DNA of 64,000 nt from an uncultured Bacteroidaceae bacterium (GCA_905235575.1 CAJOLZ010000015.1:1-64000); one strand, 5' to 3'. Positions 44,053-53,416 are shown, counted from the first letter of the stretch. The notes: generated by a model from the letters alone, not told the origin. Numbers and translations are program-made.

Positions 44053-44769
44053 ATGACCTACGAGTTGTTGCCCGAATATGCACAGTTGAAAGATTTTCTG
44101 CTGTCGTTGCCTCAAAAATTTGAGAACGGCGAGGGCGTACTCATCCATTCGGGTCGCAACCAGTTGCGTCGTTTCGAGGTGGACGGCATTTCGCTGGTCG
44201 TGAAATCGTACAGAAGACCCAATCTCGTCAACCGCTTCGTCTACGGACTGTTGCGTGCCAGCAAGGCCAAACGCTCGATTCAGCACGCTCAGACGCTCAT
44301 GAAACTCGGCATAGAAACGCCGCCTCCCGTGGGATATGTGAACATCCGTCGCTTCGGCCTCTTCGACCGCAGCTTTCTTGTAACCCGTACTTCCGCCTGC
44401 ACCCACCACTACGCAGAGATTATAAATGCGCCCGATGCATACGACGACGTGCTGCGTGTCGTGGCCTGGTCCACTGCGCGGATGCATGAGGCCCACCTGC
44501 GTCACCTCGACTACAGCCGCGGAAACATACTCTTCCGCCGTGATGACGAGGGCCGGGCACACGTCGAACTGATAGACCTGAACCGTATGCGAAAGGGAAA
44601 CGTCGGCATCGAAATGGGCTGCAAGAACTTCGAACGGCTGCCCGCCACGCCACACATGCACCGCATCATGGCCGAGGTCTATGCACGGGAGCGTGGCCTG
44701 GATGCTGAACGGTGCTACGACCTGATGCAGCAGGCGCGGCGCAGGGTCATTGACGGAGAAGAATATTGA
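44053..44769 (+). CDS. Lipopolysaccharide core (Kdo/WaaP-type) kinase, copy 1
   Basis: A 238-residue protein kinase-fold enzyme of the InaA/KdkA family: the Lys in LVVKSYRRPN, the catalytic loop HLDYSRGNILF (Asp) and the metal-binding Asp in VELIDLNRMRKG. It probably phosphorylates a Kdo or heptose of the LPS core or lipid A region. It is a paralogue of the gene at 46746-47513, with the same KxY, GNIL and IDxNR segments, but the two are on opposite strands. It lies 9 nt downstream of the GT2. Confidence 0.88.
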   Translation: MTYELLPEYAQLKDFLLSLPQKFENGEGVLIHSGRNQLRRFEVDGISLVVKSYRRPNLVNRFVYGLLRASKAKRSIQHAQTLMKLGIETPPPVGYVNIRRFGLFDRSFLVTRTSACTHHYAEIINAPDAYDDVLRVVAWSTARMHEAHLRHLDYSRGNILFRRDDEGRAHVELIDLNRMRKGNVGIEMGCKNFERLPATPHMHRIMAEVYARERGLDAERCYDLMQQARRRVIDGEEY

Positions 44770-44788
44770 AAACAATCCTGTAGTCGCG

Positions 44789-45670
44789 ATGTTTGATTGG
44801 TTGATTGACAAATGCAGGCGCAAGGCCAAAGGGAGCGGTCGTCTTGTGATGACGTTGCTCGTGAAAAACGAGGAAATGATGCTGGAGACTTGCCTGCACT
44901 TCCATCGTGCAATGGGTGTCGATGCCTTCGTCGTCACCGACAACAACTCAACCGACCGCACGCCGGAAATCATTGAGAAATACCGAAGTCTGGGGTGGAT
45001 TGAGCATGTCATCAACGAGACGGGCACAGATTACAGTCAGAAGAAGTGGGTAGACCGCATGGTTCGCATCGCACGTAAACAGATGCGTGCCGAATGGATT
45101 ATCAATGCCGATGCCGACGAAATGTGGTACAGCCCTTCGGGCGACCTGCACAACGAGTTGCGCCTCTGCGGTGGCAACATCGCCCATTGCCAAACGCGCA
45201 GCATGTATCCCGAGGAAGGTCTCCCCTTCTCGCAGTGGACATGGCGCGTAGAGTTCATCGAGCGACAGCAGGACTATGGGCTCTCGCCATACAGCATCTT
45301 CCAGCGTCAGCGTGGCAAGGTGGCTCACACTGCCCACGGATATCTCCACATATGTATGGGTAATCATAAAGTAAGGATGCTGATTCCGCGCAAAAGGGAA
45401 TGCGACATCCTCATTTATCACTATAACGTGAAGGGGCGTGAGGCTTTCATCCAGAAGATGGTCAATGGCGGAAAGCAGATGGAGCAGCATCGCCGCAAGT
45501 CGCATGCCATACACTGGCGTTATTTCTACGAAATCTATAAGAACGGGCAACTCAGTGAGGAATACGACCGCGTAGTTGGGTCGTCTATACGCGAAAAGCT
45601 GGTGCGTGACGGCTATCTTGTGGAGGATACGACGATGCGCGACTTCTACCAGAGGCTTAATTCCCAGTAG
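44789..45670 (+). CDS. Glycosyltransferase family 2 protein (GT92/DUF23-like)
   Basis: A 293-residue protein. The core reads VMTLLVKNEEMMLETCLHFHRAMGVDAFVVTDNNSTDRTPEII, then WIINADADEMW with the DxD motif; this is a common glycosyltransferase pattern of the GT92-like group. The track begins with TTG 44750, overlapping the kinase by 20 nt; the ATG at 44789 (19 nt after the kinase stop) keeps all conserved parts and was preferred. Either is possible. Its stop overlaps the convergent acyltransferase stop by 14 nt. Probable role: LPS core sugar transfer. Confidence 0.85.
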   Translation: MFDWLIDKCRRKAKGSGRLVMTLLVKNEEMMLETCLHFHRAMGVDAFVVTDNNSTDRTPEIIEKYRSLGWIEHVINETGTDYSQKKWVDRMVRIARKQMRAEWIINADADEMWYSPSGDLHNELRLCGGNIAHCQTRSMYPEEGLPFSQWTWRVEFIERQQDYGLSPYSIFQRQRGKVAHTAHGYLHICMGNHKVRMLIPRKRECDILIYHYNVKGREAFIQKMVNGGKQMEQHRRKSHAIHWRYFYEIYKNGQLSEEYDRVVGSSIREKLVRDGYLVEDTTMRDFYQRLNSQ

Positions 45671-46568
45671 CCTTTCTCCGCTCCCACTCCTCTCGTGTGC
45701 GTTTCCATCGCTTGTGCGTCCACAACCACAGCTCGGGTGTCTCGCGAATCTGCTCTTCCAGCAGCTGCGCATAGCGGTCGGTTATCTCGTAGTCGGGCAT
45801 GGTGCGCGGTTCCCACGAAATAATCTTCAGACTACACCGGTAGTATCCGCGTCGGGGTCTCGTCACGTGGACGTACAATAGCATTGCGTCCACCTGCTTG
45901 CCAATCTCTTCGGTGCCGATGAAGAACGACGTGTCGTGGTTCAGAAAGTGCGTCCAGTGGTGCATGGCTTCCCATTTGGGACCTTGGTCGGCAATGAATC
46001 CAACGACAGCGTGTGTTCCCTGGCGACGCATCTCCACAATATGGCGCAGTGTGCTTTTCATGGGGAAGTTCGACCCACCGAAACGACTGCGCATCTCGAG
46101 GAAAAACTTGTCCGAAGCCTTGTTCTTCAGCGGATGATATATCTGACTGGCATGAACCCCGTCCTTCATCCACAGCGAGAACGACGCCAGCCACTCCCAG
46201 TTGCCATAGTGACCCAGGTAGGCAAAGACAAACTGTTTCCCGCGCCGAATCATCTCGTCCTGCATCTCACCGATACCCTCGAAAGTCACACGGCGCCGCA
46301 TCTCCTCGGGAGTCATGCTTATTTCGCGGATAGTTTCCACAATATAGTCGCACATCTGTCGATAGAAACGGCGTTCTATGCGCTTCCGTTCGCAGCTGCT
46401 TTTCTCGGGGAAACATTCCGCAAGCTGGCGGCTCACCACGCCACGACGATAGCGCACCACATGGTAGACCACCGGGTACATGAGGTCGGAAAGCACGTAC
46501 AGAACCCCCAGCGGCAGCCGCGAGAGTATGCGCATCAGACCGAAAAACAGACGTTGACGCAGATTCAT
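45657..46568 (-). CDS. Lipid A acyltransferase (LpxL/HtrB-type)
   Basis: A 303-residue protein with an N-terminal hydrophobic region (RLFFGLMRILSRLPLGVLYVLSDLMYPVVYHVV) and the acyltransferase motif LGHYGNWEW (HX4-type), then VVGFIADQGPKWEAMHHWTHF and ELWLWTHKRWK, matching Bacteroidetes LpxL-type lauroyl/myristoyl transferases. It attaches a secondary acyl chain to lipid A at the inner membrane. The start was moved from 46718 to 46568 because the preceding ORF runs through array R8 and the promoter cassette. It converges on, and overlaps by 14 nt, the glycosyltransferase gene. Confidence 0.9.
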   Translation of the reverse strand: MNLRQRLFFGLMRILSRLPLGVLYVLSDLMYPVVYHVVRYRRGVVSRQLAECFPEKSSCERKRIERRFYRQMCDYIVETIREISMTPEEMRRRVTFEGIGEMQDEMIRRGKQFVFAYLGHYGNWEWLASFSLWMKDGVHASQIYHPLKNKASDKFFLEMRSRFGGSNFPMKSTLRHIVEMRRQGTHAVVGFIADQGPKWEAMHHWTHFLNHDTSFFIGTEEIGKQVDAMLLYVHVTRPRRGYYRCSLKIISWEPRTMPDYEITDRYAQLLEEQIRETPELWLWTHKRWKRTREEWERRKATGN

Positions 46569-46572
46569 ATTG

Positions 46573-46603
46573 CAAAGGTACAAATAAGCGAGCAAAGTGC
46601 AAA
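46573..46603 (-). promoter_or_regulatory. Promoter of the LpxL-type gene (shared cassette core)
   Basis: Minus strand TTTG (46600-46603), 19-bp spacer and TACCTTTG (46573-46580), only about 5 nt before the ATG. The spacer (ataagcgagcaaagtg) is the same as in the argS cassette; similarity fades upstream of -33. Confidence 0.82.
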
Positions 46604-46644
46604 ATTTATTTTGTCTTTCACTCGCAATAAGCGTATCGCGGAAA

Positions 46645-46724
46645 ACGCACCACGTTGTTACGGTTGACGCACCACGTTGCGCAGGCCTTCGCAGCACGCT
46701 GCGACGGGCGTCCACCACGGTGCG
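46645..46724. repeat. 22-nt-period palindromic array R8 (4 units, last one base short)
   Basis: Units acgcaccacgttgtt, acgcaccacgttgcg, tcgcagcacgctgcg and tccaccacggtgcg with linkers acggttg, caggcct and acgggcg, then ttttt. It lies between two minus-strand genes (kinase copy 2 and the acyltransferase). Confidence 0.9.
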
Positions 46725-46745
46725 TTTTTCGGAGCACTTGCGAAG

Positions 46746-47513
46746 CTACTGCGGCGGACGCTTCCCGATGAGTCGTTTGAAGAACCACTTCACATTGTGC
46801 CTCCTCTGTCGTGCACGTCGATTCTGAAGCACCATGAGCATGGCTCGTTCGTCGCTCTCGCCGCGTCCCTGGGCATAGATTGGCAGCAGTTCGGCCATGG
46901 GCTGCAGGGGGAGGCGTAGCTCGTCGAACGAAATCATGGCGCGGCGTAGTGTCGGTACGCGGCCCGTGTCGAGGCGGTTGATGTCCACCAGCGCAAAGTG
47001 CCACCCGTCCGACTCGTGATGGGGCAGTATGTTACCCGGGTTGCTGTCGATGAGGCGTATCTTGTGGGCGTGGAGGCGCAGGAGCCATTGCATGAATTCC
47101 TCTCCCAACTGGCGACGGGCGGCCTGGTCGGGAAGCTGTTCGGCTGTGACGTGGAGGGGTGCGTAGGGCAGGAAGGTGGAGACGAACCACGAGCGGTGGA
47201 CCAGACCGAAGCGGTGCTCCACGATGTATGCCACGGGCAGCGCGGTCTCGAATCCCTCGTTCAGCAGCATCTGTGCGTTCTCATAGGCACGCAGGGCTTT
47301 GTTCTTGCGGAAAAAAGTGTAAACCACGCGGTTGAGCCACACGGGCACCTTGTATTGCTTCACTACGAGAGGCTCTCCGTCTACGCTCGTCTTGCGTACG
47401 ATGTTGCGGCGGCAGCAGTAGGTGTGCTCCACGGGGAAACGGTCCTCGGGGATGTCGTTGACGAAGGCGCGGAAGCGTTCGTAGTCGGGATGGAGTATAA
47501 TCTTGAGACTCAT
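46746..47513 (-). CDS. Lipopolysaccharide core (Kdo/WaaP-type) kinase, copy 2
   Basis: A 255-residue protein starting MSLKIILHPDYERFRAF. Lys in LVVKQYKVPVW, RLIDSNPGNILPHH (catalytic Asp in LID) and FALVDINRLD (metal-binding Asp) match copy 1 and the InaA/KdkA kinase family. It shares the FETALPVAYIVEHRFGLVHRSWFV pattern with copy 1 and is 17 residues longer. It probably phosphorylates an LPS core sugar; two copies may act on different positions. It overlaps the sulfatase stop by 4 nt (ATGA) and is the last gene of the rnh-ABC-sulfatase-kinase run on the minus strand. The track ORF added 135 wrong residues. Confidence 0.87.
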   Translation of the reverse strand: MSLKIILHPDYERFRAFVNDIPEDRFPVEHTYCCRRNIVRKTSVDGEPLVVKQYKVPVWLNRVVYTFFRKNKALRAYENAQMLLNEGFETALPVAYIVEHRFGLVHRSWFVSTFLPYAPLHVTAEQLPDQAARRQLGEEFMQWLLRLHAHKIRLIDSNPGNILPHHESDGWHFALVDINRLDTGRVPTLRRAMISFDELRLPLQPMAELLPIYAQGRGESDERAMLMVLQNRRARQRRHNVKWFFKRLIGKRPPQ

Positions 47514-49291
47514 GGGTTGAAGTCGGAGGTTTGCAGTATGGATTGTGCCTTGCGGATGCGTTCGGGCGATGGCATCGGCAACTCGTTGATGGGCTCGCGG
47601 GCCGTGATGTCGTAGATGGATACGCCGGTGGAGTCGCCGAAGAGGATGCCGGCCGGGAAGTTGCAATAGACGAAGGGGTAGGTGTAGGAGGAACTGAGCA
47701 CGTTGCGGCTCCAGGGGAAGTCGGTGTGGGAGATACCCATCTGCGAGAGGAGCGTCGCGGCCAGATCGCTCTGGTTCATCAGCACGTCCATGCGTCGCGG
47801 TTCGCGTATGGCTCCGCCCAGCCAGAGCATGGGCGAGTGGAAGAACTCGGGATCCTCGTAGGTTTGCTCGTAGAGATAGCCGTGGTCGGGGATGAGGATG
47901 ACGAGCATGTTGTCCCACTGGGGCAGCGTTCGGAGCGAGTCAACGAGCATACCCAGACAGTGGTCGGTATAGGCAAAGGCGTTCAACCGCACGTCGTCCA
48001 GACGGTGGTAGGGCACCTCCCAGGGCTCGTGGCTCGACAGGGTTTGGTAGGCCATCATCCAGTGCGATGCCGTGTCGGTCTGGGCTATCAGCTGGTATGT
48101 TTTCATGGCCGACGTACTGTCGTTGGCTCCCCACTGGCCGTCGAGTTCATCGGGTGCGAAGGCCGTGTAGTCGTAGAGGTGTTCGAAGTGCATGTTTCGC
48201 AGATAGTCTCCCTTGCCCATGTTTGTCATCGACCCGCCGTAGAGGTAGCTGGTGGCGTAACCTTGCCCGGCGAGTGTGGCTGCCAGACTGGGCAGCGATG
48301 CATGCCATTCGGCGTGGCGCATCATGCTCACGGTGGGGTAGGGCAGCCATCCGCTGTAAGCCGAGACAGTGCCGCGGTCGGTGCGGAAACTGTTGCTGTA
48401 GTAGTTCTCCCAGAAGATGCCCTCGGGGATGAGGCGGCTCCAGTTGGGAGCGACATCGGGCAGACCTCCCAACTCGCGGACGAACTTGCCTGCGAAACTC
48501 TCAATGAGCACGACAAGCACATCGGGATGCTGTGTCGTGAGCAGCGTGTCGGTGATGTCTTCGGTCTCCTCGGGATAGAGCCCGCGGAAGGTCTCAGCAC
48601 GCTCATCTTCAGAAAGGAAACGGTATTTCTTCTCCATCGGGAACGATGCCGTGAAGGCATAGACGGGGTTGACCGCGGCGTGGTTCAGGAACAGACGGCG
48701 ACTGAAGTAGGCATCGCCGACGTGGGAAAGGAACAGGCCTACGGCAAGCAGAAAGGTCCAGATGATGGAGATGTTGCGGAACCAATAGCGTGTAAACGGC
48801 GAGGCCTCGATGCGCTTCGGCGTGAGCAGGATGCTGGGCACGATGATGAGTAGCATCAGCATTCCCACCATGGCAAAGCGCGAAACGAAGAACCACGTGC
48901 TGACGCTGTTGGCTGCACCTTCGGGCGAAGCTGCATAACTGAGCACCACAGCACTGAGCTTGAACTGCCAGAACTCATACATCACTACGTCGGCCATGAC
49001 GATGAGGCTGACGCAGAGCCCCATGACGATGTAGTAGGGGATGAGCACCGTGCGCAGCGGAAAGTTGGGATGGCGCGAGGCGTAGAGGGCCGTCAGCCAG
49101 GGAATGGTGAGCAAAGCCGCTGTCACAAACAAGTCGTGGGAAATCAGACCGGCACCGAGCGCATGAAACATTCCGCCCCACGAGATGGGCTCGATGGAAC
49201 TGTTGTATGCCATAAACACGATGCGCCCGATGGCAAACACAACAAGCATCAAGCAGAAAAGAGATTCAAGGAAATGAACGGAACGTTTCAT
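47510..49291 (-). CDS. LtaS-like membrane-anchored sulfatase-fold phosphotransferase
   Basis: A 593-residue protein with five N-terminal membrane helices (residues 1-210) and a C-terminal alkaline-phosphatase-fold domain. It shows DVLVVLIESFAGKFV (metal Glu), NSFRTDRGTVSAYSG with the likely catalytic Thr, and VILIPDHGYLY with the metal-binding Asp-His. It is closer to LTA-synthase-like proteins of Bacteroidetes than to arylsulfatases. A phosphoethanolamine or phosphoglycerol transferase acting on LPS or lipid A is likely, given its neighbours. It is coupled to both flanking genes by 4-nt overlaps. Confidence 0.88.
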   Translation of the reverse strand: MKRSVHFLESLFCLMLVVFAIGRIVFMAYNSSIEPISWGGMFHALGAGLISHDLFVTAALLTIPWLTALYASRHPNFPLRTVLIPYYIVMGLCVSLIVMADVVMYEFWQFKLSAVVLSYAASPEGAANSVSTWFFVSRFAMVGMLMLLIIVPSILLTPKRIEASPFTRYWFRNISIIWTFLLAVGLFLSHVGDAYFSRRLFLNHAAVNPVYAFTASFPMEKKYRFLSEDERAETFRGLYPEETEDITDTLLTTQHPDVLVVLIESFAGKFVRELGGLPDVAPNWSRLIPEGIFWENYYSNSFRTDRGTVSAYSGWLPYPTVSMMRHAEWHASLPSLAATLAGQGYATSYLYGGSMTNMGKGDYLRNMHFEHLYDYTAFAPDELDGQWGANDSTSAMKTYQLIAQTDTASHWMMAYQTLSSHEPWEVPYHRLDDVRLNAFAYTDHCLGMLVDSLRTLPQWDNMLVILIPDHGYLYEQTYEDPEFFHSPMLWLGGAIREPRRMDVLMNQSDLAATLLSQMGISHTDFPWSRNVLSSSYTYPFVYCNFPAGILFGDSTGVSIYDITAREPINELPMPSPERIRKAQSILQTSDFNP

Positions 49292-51159
49292 AATTGCTGC
49301 ATGTCGTTTAACTTTCGGTACATGCCATTCAAGGCTATCAGTTCTTCGTGCGTGCCGCGCTCAACGATTCGTCCTTCGTGCAGCACACATATCTCGTCGG
49401 CATTCTTGATGGTACTCAGTCGATGTGCAATGGCAATGGTGGTGCGCGATTTCATCAACCGCTCCAAGGCTTCCTGTACAAGTCGCTCACTCTCGGTGTC
49501 GAGGGCGCTGGTGGCTTCGTCGAGAATCAGGATGGGTGGGTTCTTTAGTATGGCACGTGCAATGCTGATGCGCTGCCGTTGTCCGCCCGAGAGCTTGCAT
49601 CCGCGGTCGCCCACGTTGGTGTCGTATCCATGTTCACTCTCCATGATGAAGGCGTGTGCGTTGGCAATCTTTGCGGCCTCAATCACTCTCTCGCGCAGGT
49701 CGTTCTCTTCCTGAGGCGTGGTGGGCTGCGGCGCTCCGAAGGCGATGTTGTTGAATATCGTGTCGTTGAAGAGAATGGCTTCCTGATTTACATTACCGAT
49801 GAGGCTTCGCAGGGAACTGATGGAGAGCTGTCGCACGTCGACGCCATCGATGGTAATGCATCCGGAAGAGACATCATGATAGCGTGGGATGAGGTCGACC
49901 AACGTGCTCTTTCCCGAGCCTGACTGTCCTACGAGTGCCACTGTCTTTCCTTTCTTCACCTCGAGGTTTATGTCGTGCAGAACTTCGCGTCCTTCGGTAT
50001 AGGCAAATGCGACGTGCTCCAATCTGATGGCATCGCTGAGTGTCTGTGGGTCGGGCAGTTGAATGGGTGCTGCAGGTTCCTTTATCGGGTTCTCTGCAGA
50101 GAGAATCTTATTGATGCGCTCCATGCTTGCCAGTCCCTTTTGAATAGCATAACCGGCCTTTGAAAGGTCTTTCAGAGGCTGCAGGGTGGTGTAGAGGATT
50201 ACGAGGTAATAGATGAAGATGTTGGCGTCGATGCCTCCTTTTCCTGAGAAGATGAGCCATCCGCCGAACCACAGCACGATGACAATCATCACGGTACCCA
50301 GGAACTCGCTCACAGGATGTGCCGCACTCTGTCGAATGGCAACACGGCTGGCGATGTCGCGGTACTCGTTGTTTACCTTGACAAAGCGTGCCATCATCTT
50401 TTTCTCGGCGATGAAGGCCTTGATGATGCGCAGTCCGCCCAGCGTCTCTTCAATCTGGCTCATGCTGTCCGACAGGCGGCTCTGCATCAGCAACGAGCGT
50501 GCTTTCAGCTTCTTGCCTACCGAACCGATACCCCATGCCAGCAAGGGCACTACGAGTAGTGTGAAAAGTGTCAGTTGCCAGCTGATGAAGAACATTGTGC
50601 CCACATAGACAATGATGAAGATGGGGTTCTTGATGACCATGTCGAGCGAACTGTTGATGCTGGCGTCCACTTCGTTCACGTCGGTGGAGACGCGTGTCAG
50701 TATGTCGCCTTTGCGTTCTTCTGAGAAGAAGCTGAGTGGCAGACTGATAATCTTACGATATATGTCGGCGCGAATGTCGCGGATGATGCCAGTGCGCAGG
50801 GGCATCAGCATGGCCGAACCGCCGAAGTAAGTGGCAGTCTTCAGGAGGGTCAGGAAGGCGAGTATCAGTCCGAGCAGCAACAGTGTGGTGGCCGGTCCGT
50901 AGTGTTCTATCATCTCCTGCGAATAGTAGTACCCGTTGTTCTTGGCTACGTCTATCAGGTTGCTCAGTCCGCCAGTGCCCCAGGGTATGAAGTCGAAGTG
51001 TTCTGCATTCACCTTAAAGAGGATTTGCAGGATGGGCAGCAGGATGGTGAACGAGAATACGTTGAAGATGGCCGCCATGATATTCATCAGCAGCGTCCCG
51101 GCGATGTACTTCTTGTAGTTCATGAAGTACGGCCCCATGATATGGAAGAACTGTCTCAC
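49288..51159 (-). CDS. ABC transporter, fused membrane and ATPase domains (MsbA-like lipid/LPS exporter)
   Basis: A 623-residue half-transporter, with six membrane helices in the first 330 residues and an ATPase domain with Walker A GQSGSGKST, the Q-loop NQEAILF, signature LSGGQRQR, Walker B ILILDEATSALD and H-loop AHRLST. The type, and its place in an LPS cluster, fit MsbA (lipid A-core flipping), although multidrug exporters look similar. Start: the track uses ATG 51207, overlapping the RNase H gene by 52 nt; GTG 51159 gives a GTGA 4-nt overlap with the RNase H stop, like the flippase start, and was chosen. Confidence 0.88.
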   Translation of the reverse strand: MRQFFHIMGPYFMNYKKYIAGTLLMNIMAAIFNVFSFTILLPILQILFKVNAEHFDFIPWGTGGLSNLIDVAKNNGYYYSQEMIEHYGPATTLLLLGLILAFLTLLKTATYFGGSAMLMPLRTGIIRDIRADIYRKIISLPLSFFSEERKGDILTRVSTDVNEVDASINSSLDMVIKNPIFIIVYVGTMFFISWQLTLFTLLVVPLLAWGIGSVGKKLKARSLLMQSRLSDSMSQIEETLGGLRIIKAFIAEKKMMARFVKVNNEYRDIASRVAIRQSAAHPVSEFLGTVMIVIVLWFGGWLIFSGKGGIDANIFIYYLVILYTTLQPLKDLSKAGYAIQKGLASMERINKILSAENPIKEPAAPIQLPDPQTLSDAIRLEHVAFAYTEGREVLHDINLEVKKGKTVALVGQSGSGKSTLVDLIPRYHDVSSGCITIDGVDVRQLSISSLRSLIGNVNQEAILFNDTIFNNIAFGAPQPTTPQEENDLRERVIEAAKIANAHAFIMESEHGYDTNVGDRGCKLSGGQRQRISIARAILKNPPILILDEATSALDTESERLVQEALERLMKSRTTIAIAHRLSTIKNADEICVLHEGRIVERGTHEELIALNGMYRKLNDMQQL

Positions 51160-51566
51160 TTGCGTCCGAAGTCTGCGGGAATCTCTCCCCATTGTTCCGT
51201 GTCCCATTTCCTGACTGGCACGTTGGTGTTGTGTGTGCGCAGCCAGTTTTCGGCGCGGGCAACCAGGTCGAGTGCCTGTGCTGTCTGTTCGTCGCGCGTC
51301 AGGGTCGTCTTTGCTTTTTTATTTCTCACCCAGGCCATTCCGCTCACGCTGTCGCTGTAGATGGGCATCTTTATGCCGCGTTGTTCCATGAGTGCCAGTG
51401 CATGCACGATGGCCAGAAATTCACCGATGTTGTTGGTGCCTTGTATGGGACCGAAGCGGAATATCTCGCGACCGCTGGGCAGGTGCACGCCCCGATACTC
51501 CATCGGCCCGGGGTTGCCCGAGCAGGCAGCGTCCACGCAGAGACATTCTTTTACTTCGCTGTCCAT
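51156..51566 (-). CDS. rnhA: Ribonuclease HI family protein
   Basis: A 136-residue protein with the RNase H fold: VDAACSGNPGPMEYRGV (first catalytic Asp and GNPGP), TNNIGEFLAIVHAL (Glu), IYSDSVSGMAWVRNK (Asp) and a final region with KWDTEQWGEIPADFG (last Asp likely in KWD). It degrades RNA in RNA-DNA hybrids. There is no N-terminal viroplasmin-like hybrid-binding domain. It is 15 nt downstream of argS and coupled by GTGA overlap to the ABC transporter, so it is cotranscribed with lipid export genes. Confidence 0.88.
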   Translation of the reverse strand: MDSEVKECLCVDAACSGNPGPMEYRGVHLPSGREIFRFGPIQGTNNIGEFLAIVHALALMEQRGIKMPIYSDSVSGMAWVRNKKAKTTLTRDEQTAQALDLVARAENWLRTHNTNVPVRKWDTEQWGEIPADFGRK

Positions 51567-51581
51567 AGGCTGTTTCGTAGG

Positions 51582-53381
51582 TTACATTCTTTCGGGCACT
51601 TCAATGCCGAGCAGTCTCATTCCGTTTCTGACCACTTGCGACACGGCGGCCGAGAGCGCCAGACGCACGGTGCGCTTGTCGGCATCCTCTTCGCGCAGTA
51701 CGCTGAAGTCGTGGTAGAACTGGTTGTATTCCTTCACCAGCTCGTAGCAGTAGTTTGCAATGCAGCTCGGGTTGTAGTCGCTGCCAGCCTGCCGTACGGC
51801 GTTTGCAAATCCTTGCAGGTGCTGGATGAGGCTTATCTCCTTGTCGCTGAGCTCGGCTGTCTGCGGCAGTGTCTCGGGAATCTCCATGCCTTGCTCGGCT
51901 GCCTTGCGCAGGATGCTGCGTATGCGGGCGTAGGTATATTGGATGAAGGGACCTGTGTTGCCGTTGAAGTCGATGCTTTCTTCGGGATTGAAGAGCATGT
52001 TCTTGCGGGCGTCGACTTTCAGGATGAAGTATTTCAGTGCGCCCATGCCTACGATGCGTGCAATTTCTGCCGCCTCGTCGTCGGTGATGCCTTCCAGTTT
52101 GTTCACCTTGTCGGCGCTCATCTGGCGTGCGTCGTCAATCATCGTCTGTATCAGGTCGTCAGCGTCCACCACTGTTCCCTCGCGGCTCTTCATCTTGCCG
52201 TTGGGCAGTTCCACCATGCCGTATGAGAAGTGCACGAGGTCCTTGCCCCACTTGAAGCCCAGCTTGTCGAGCAGGATGGAGAGCACTTGGAAGTGGTAGT
52301 TCTGCTCGTTGCCCACCACGTATATCATCTTGTCGATGGGGTAGTCCTGGAAGCGCAGTTTGGCGGTGCCAATGTCCTGTGTCATGTATACGCTGGTGCC
52401 GTCAGAGCGCAGCAGGAGCTTCTCATCGAGCCCTTCCTTGGTGAGGTCGGCCCACACGGAACCGTCGTCGCGGCGATAGAAGAGACCCTTCTCCAGTCCT
52501 TCCTCCACCTTCTCCTTGCCTTCCAGGTAAGTTTCGCTCTCGTAGTATATCTTGTCGAACGATACTCCCAGCGCGCGGTATGTCTCGTTGAATCCGGCGT
52601 ACACCCATTCGTTCATCCGCCGCCACAGGGCGCGCACTTCGGGGTCGTTCGCCTCCCAGCGCACCAGCATCTCGTGTGCCTCCTTTATCAGGGGTGCTTC
52701 CTGCTTGGCCTGTTCCTCGTCCATGCCGCCGTCCACGAGTTCTTTCACCTCCTGACGGTAGTGCTTGTCGAAGGCCACGTAGTAGTCGCCAATCAGGTGG
52801 TCGCCCTTCTTGCCGCTCGTTTCGGGTGTCTCGCCGTTGCCCCATTTCAGCCAGGCCAGCATGCTCTTGCAGATGTGTATGCCGCGGTCGTTCACGATGT
52901 TGGTTTTCACCACACGATTGCCGTTGGCCTCCATCACCTGTGCCAGCGCCCATCCCAGCAGATTGTTGCGCACGTGACCCAGATGGAGCGGCTTGTTCGT
53001 GTTGGGACTGCTGTATTCTATCATCACCAGCGGGCTCTCGTCCGTCACGGGAACGAAGCCGAAAGTCGGGTTCTGCTGTATCTCCTGAAGCAACTGTATC
53101 CACTGGGCTGCGCTGATGCTCAGGTTCAGGAATCCCTTCACCACGTTGTATCGGCTCACCACGTCGGGCACGCTCTCCAGCAGCCGCTTGCCTATGTCTT
53201 CGGCTGTCTCCTCGGGACGCTTGTGGCTAATGCGCAGAAACGGGAACACCACCAGCGTCAGTTCACCTTCGAATTCGGGGCGTGTCGCCTGCAACTGAAC
53301 GGCCTCAGCAGCCACCTCCTGGCCGTACAGGTCTTTGATGCCAGCCACCACGGCAGCCACTATCTTTTTGCTTATTTCCAT
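51582..53381 (-). CDS. argS: Arginyl-tRNA synthetase
   Basis: A 599-residue protein with the N-terminal Add-1 domain (about 1-110), the HIGH-like motif SSPNTNKPLHLGHVRNN, MTQDIGTAKLR, VVGNEQNYHFQ and SYGMVELPNGKMKSREGTVV (KMSK region), and a C-terminal DALR anticodon-binding domain with QYTYARIRSILRKA. It charges tRNA-Arg. It starts MEISKKIVAAV at 53381, directly after a short leader from the tandem promoter cassette; it leads a six-gene run argS-rnhA-ABC-sulfatase-kinase. Confidence 0.97.
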   Translation of the reverse strand: MEISKKIVAAVVAGIKDLYGQEVAAEAVQLQATRPEFEGELTLVVFPFLRISHKRPEETAEDIGKRLLESVPDVVSRYNVVKGFLNLSISAAQWIQLLQEIQQNPTFGFVPVTDESPLVMIEYSSPNTNKPLHLGHVRNNLLGWALAQVMEANGNRVVKTNIVNDRGIHICKSMLAWLKWGNGETPETSGKKGDHLIGDYYVAFDKHYRQEVKELVDGGMDEEQAKQEAPLIKEAHEMLVRWEANDPEVRALWRRMNEWVYAGFNETYRALGVSFDKIYYESETYLEGKEKVEEGLEKGLFYRRDDGSVWADLTKEGLDEKLLLRSDGTSVYMTQDIGTAKLRFQDYPIDKMIYVVGNEQNYHFQVLSILLDKLGFKWGKDLVHFSYGMVELPNGKMKSREGTVVDADDLIQTMIDDARQMSADKVNKLEGITDDEAAEIARIVGMGALKYFILKVDARKNMLFNPEESIDFNGNTGPFIQYTYARIRSILRKAAEQGMEIPETLPQTAELSDKEISLIQHLQGFANAVRQAGSDYNPSCIANYCYELVKEYNQFYHDFSVLREEDADKRTVRLALSAAVSQVVRNGMRLLGIEVPERM

Positions 53382-53416
53382 ATTCGCTATACCTTATATA
53401 TATTATTTTTCGCGTG

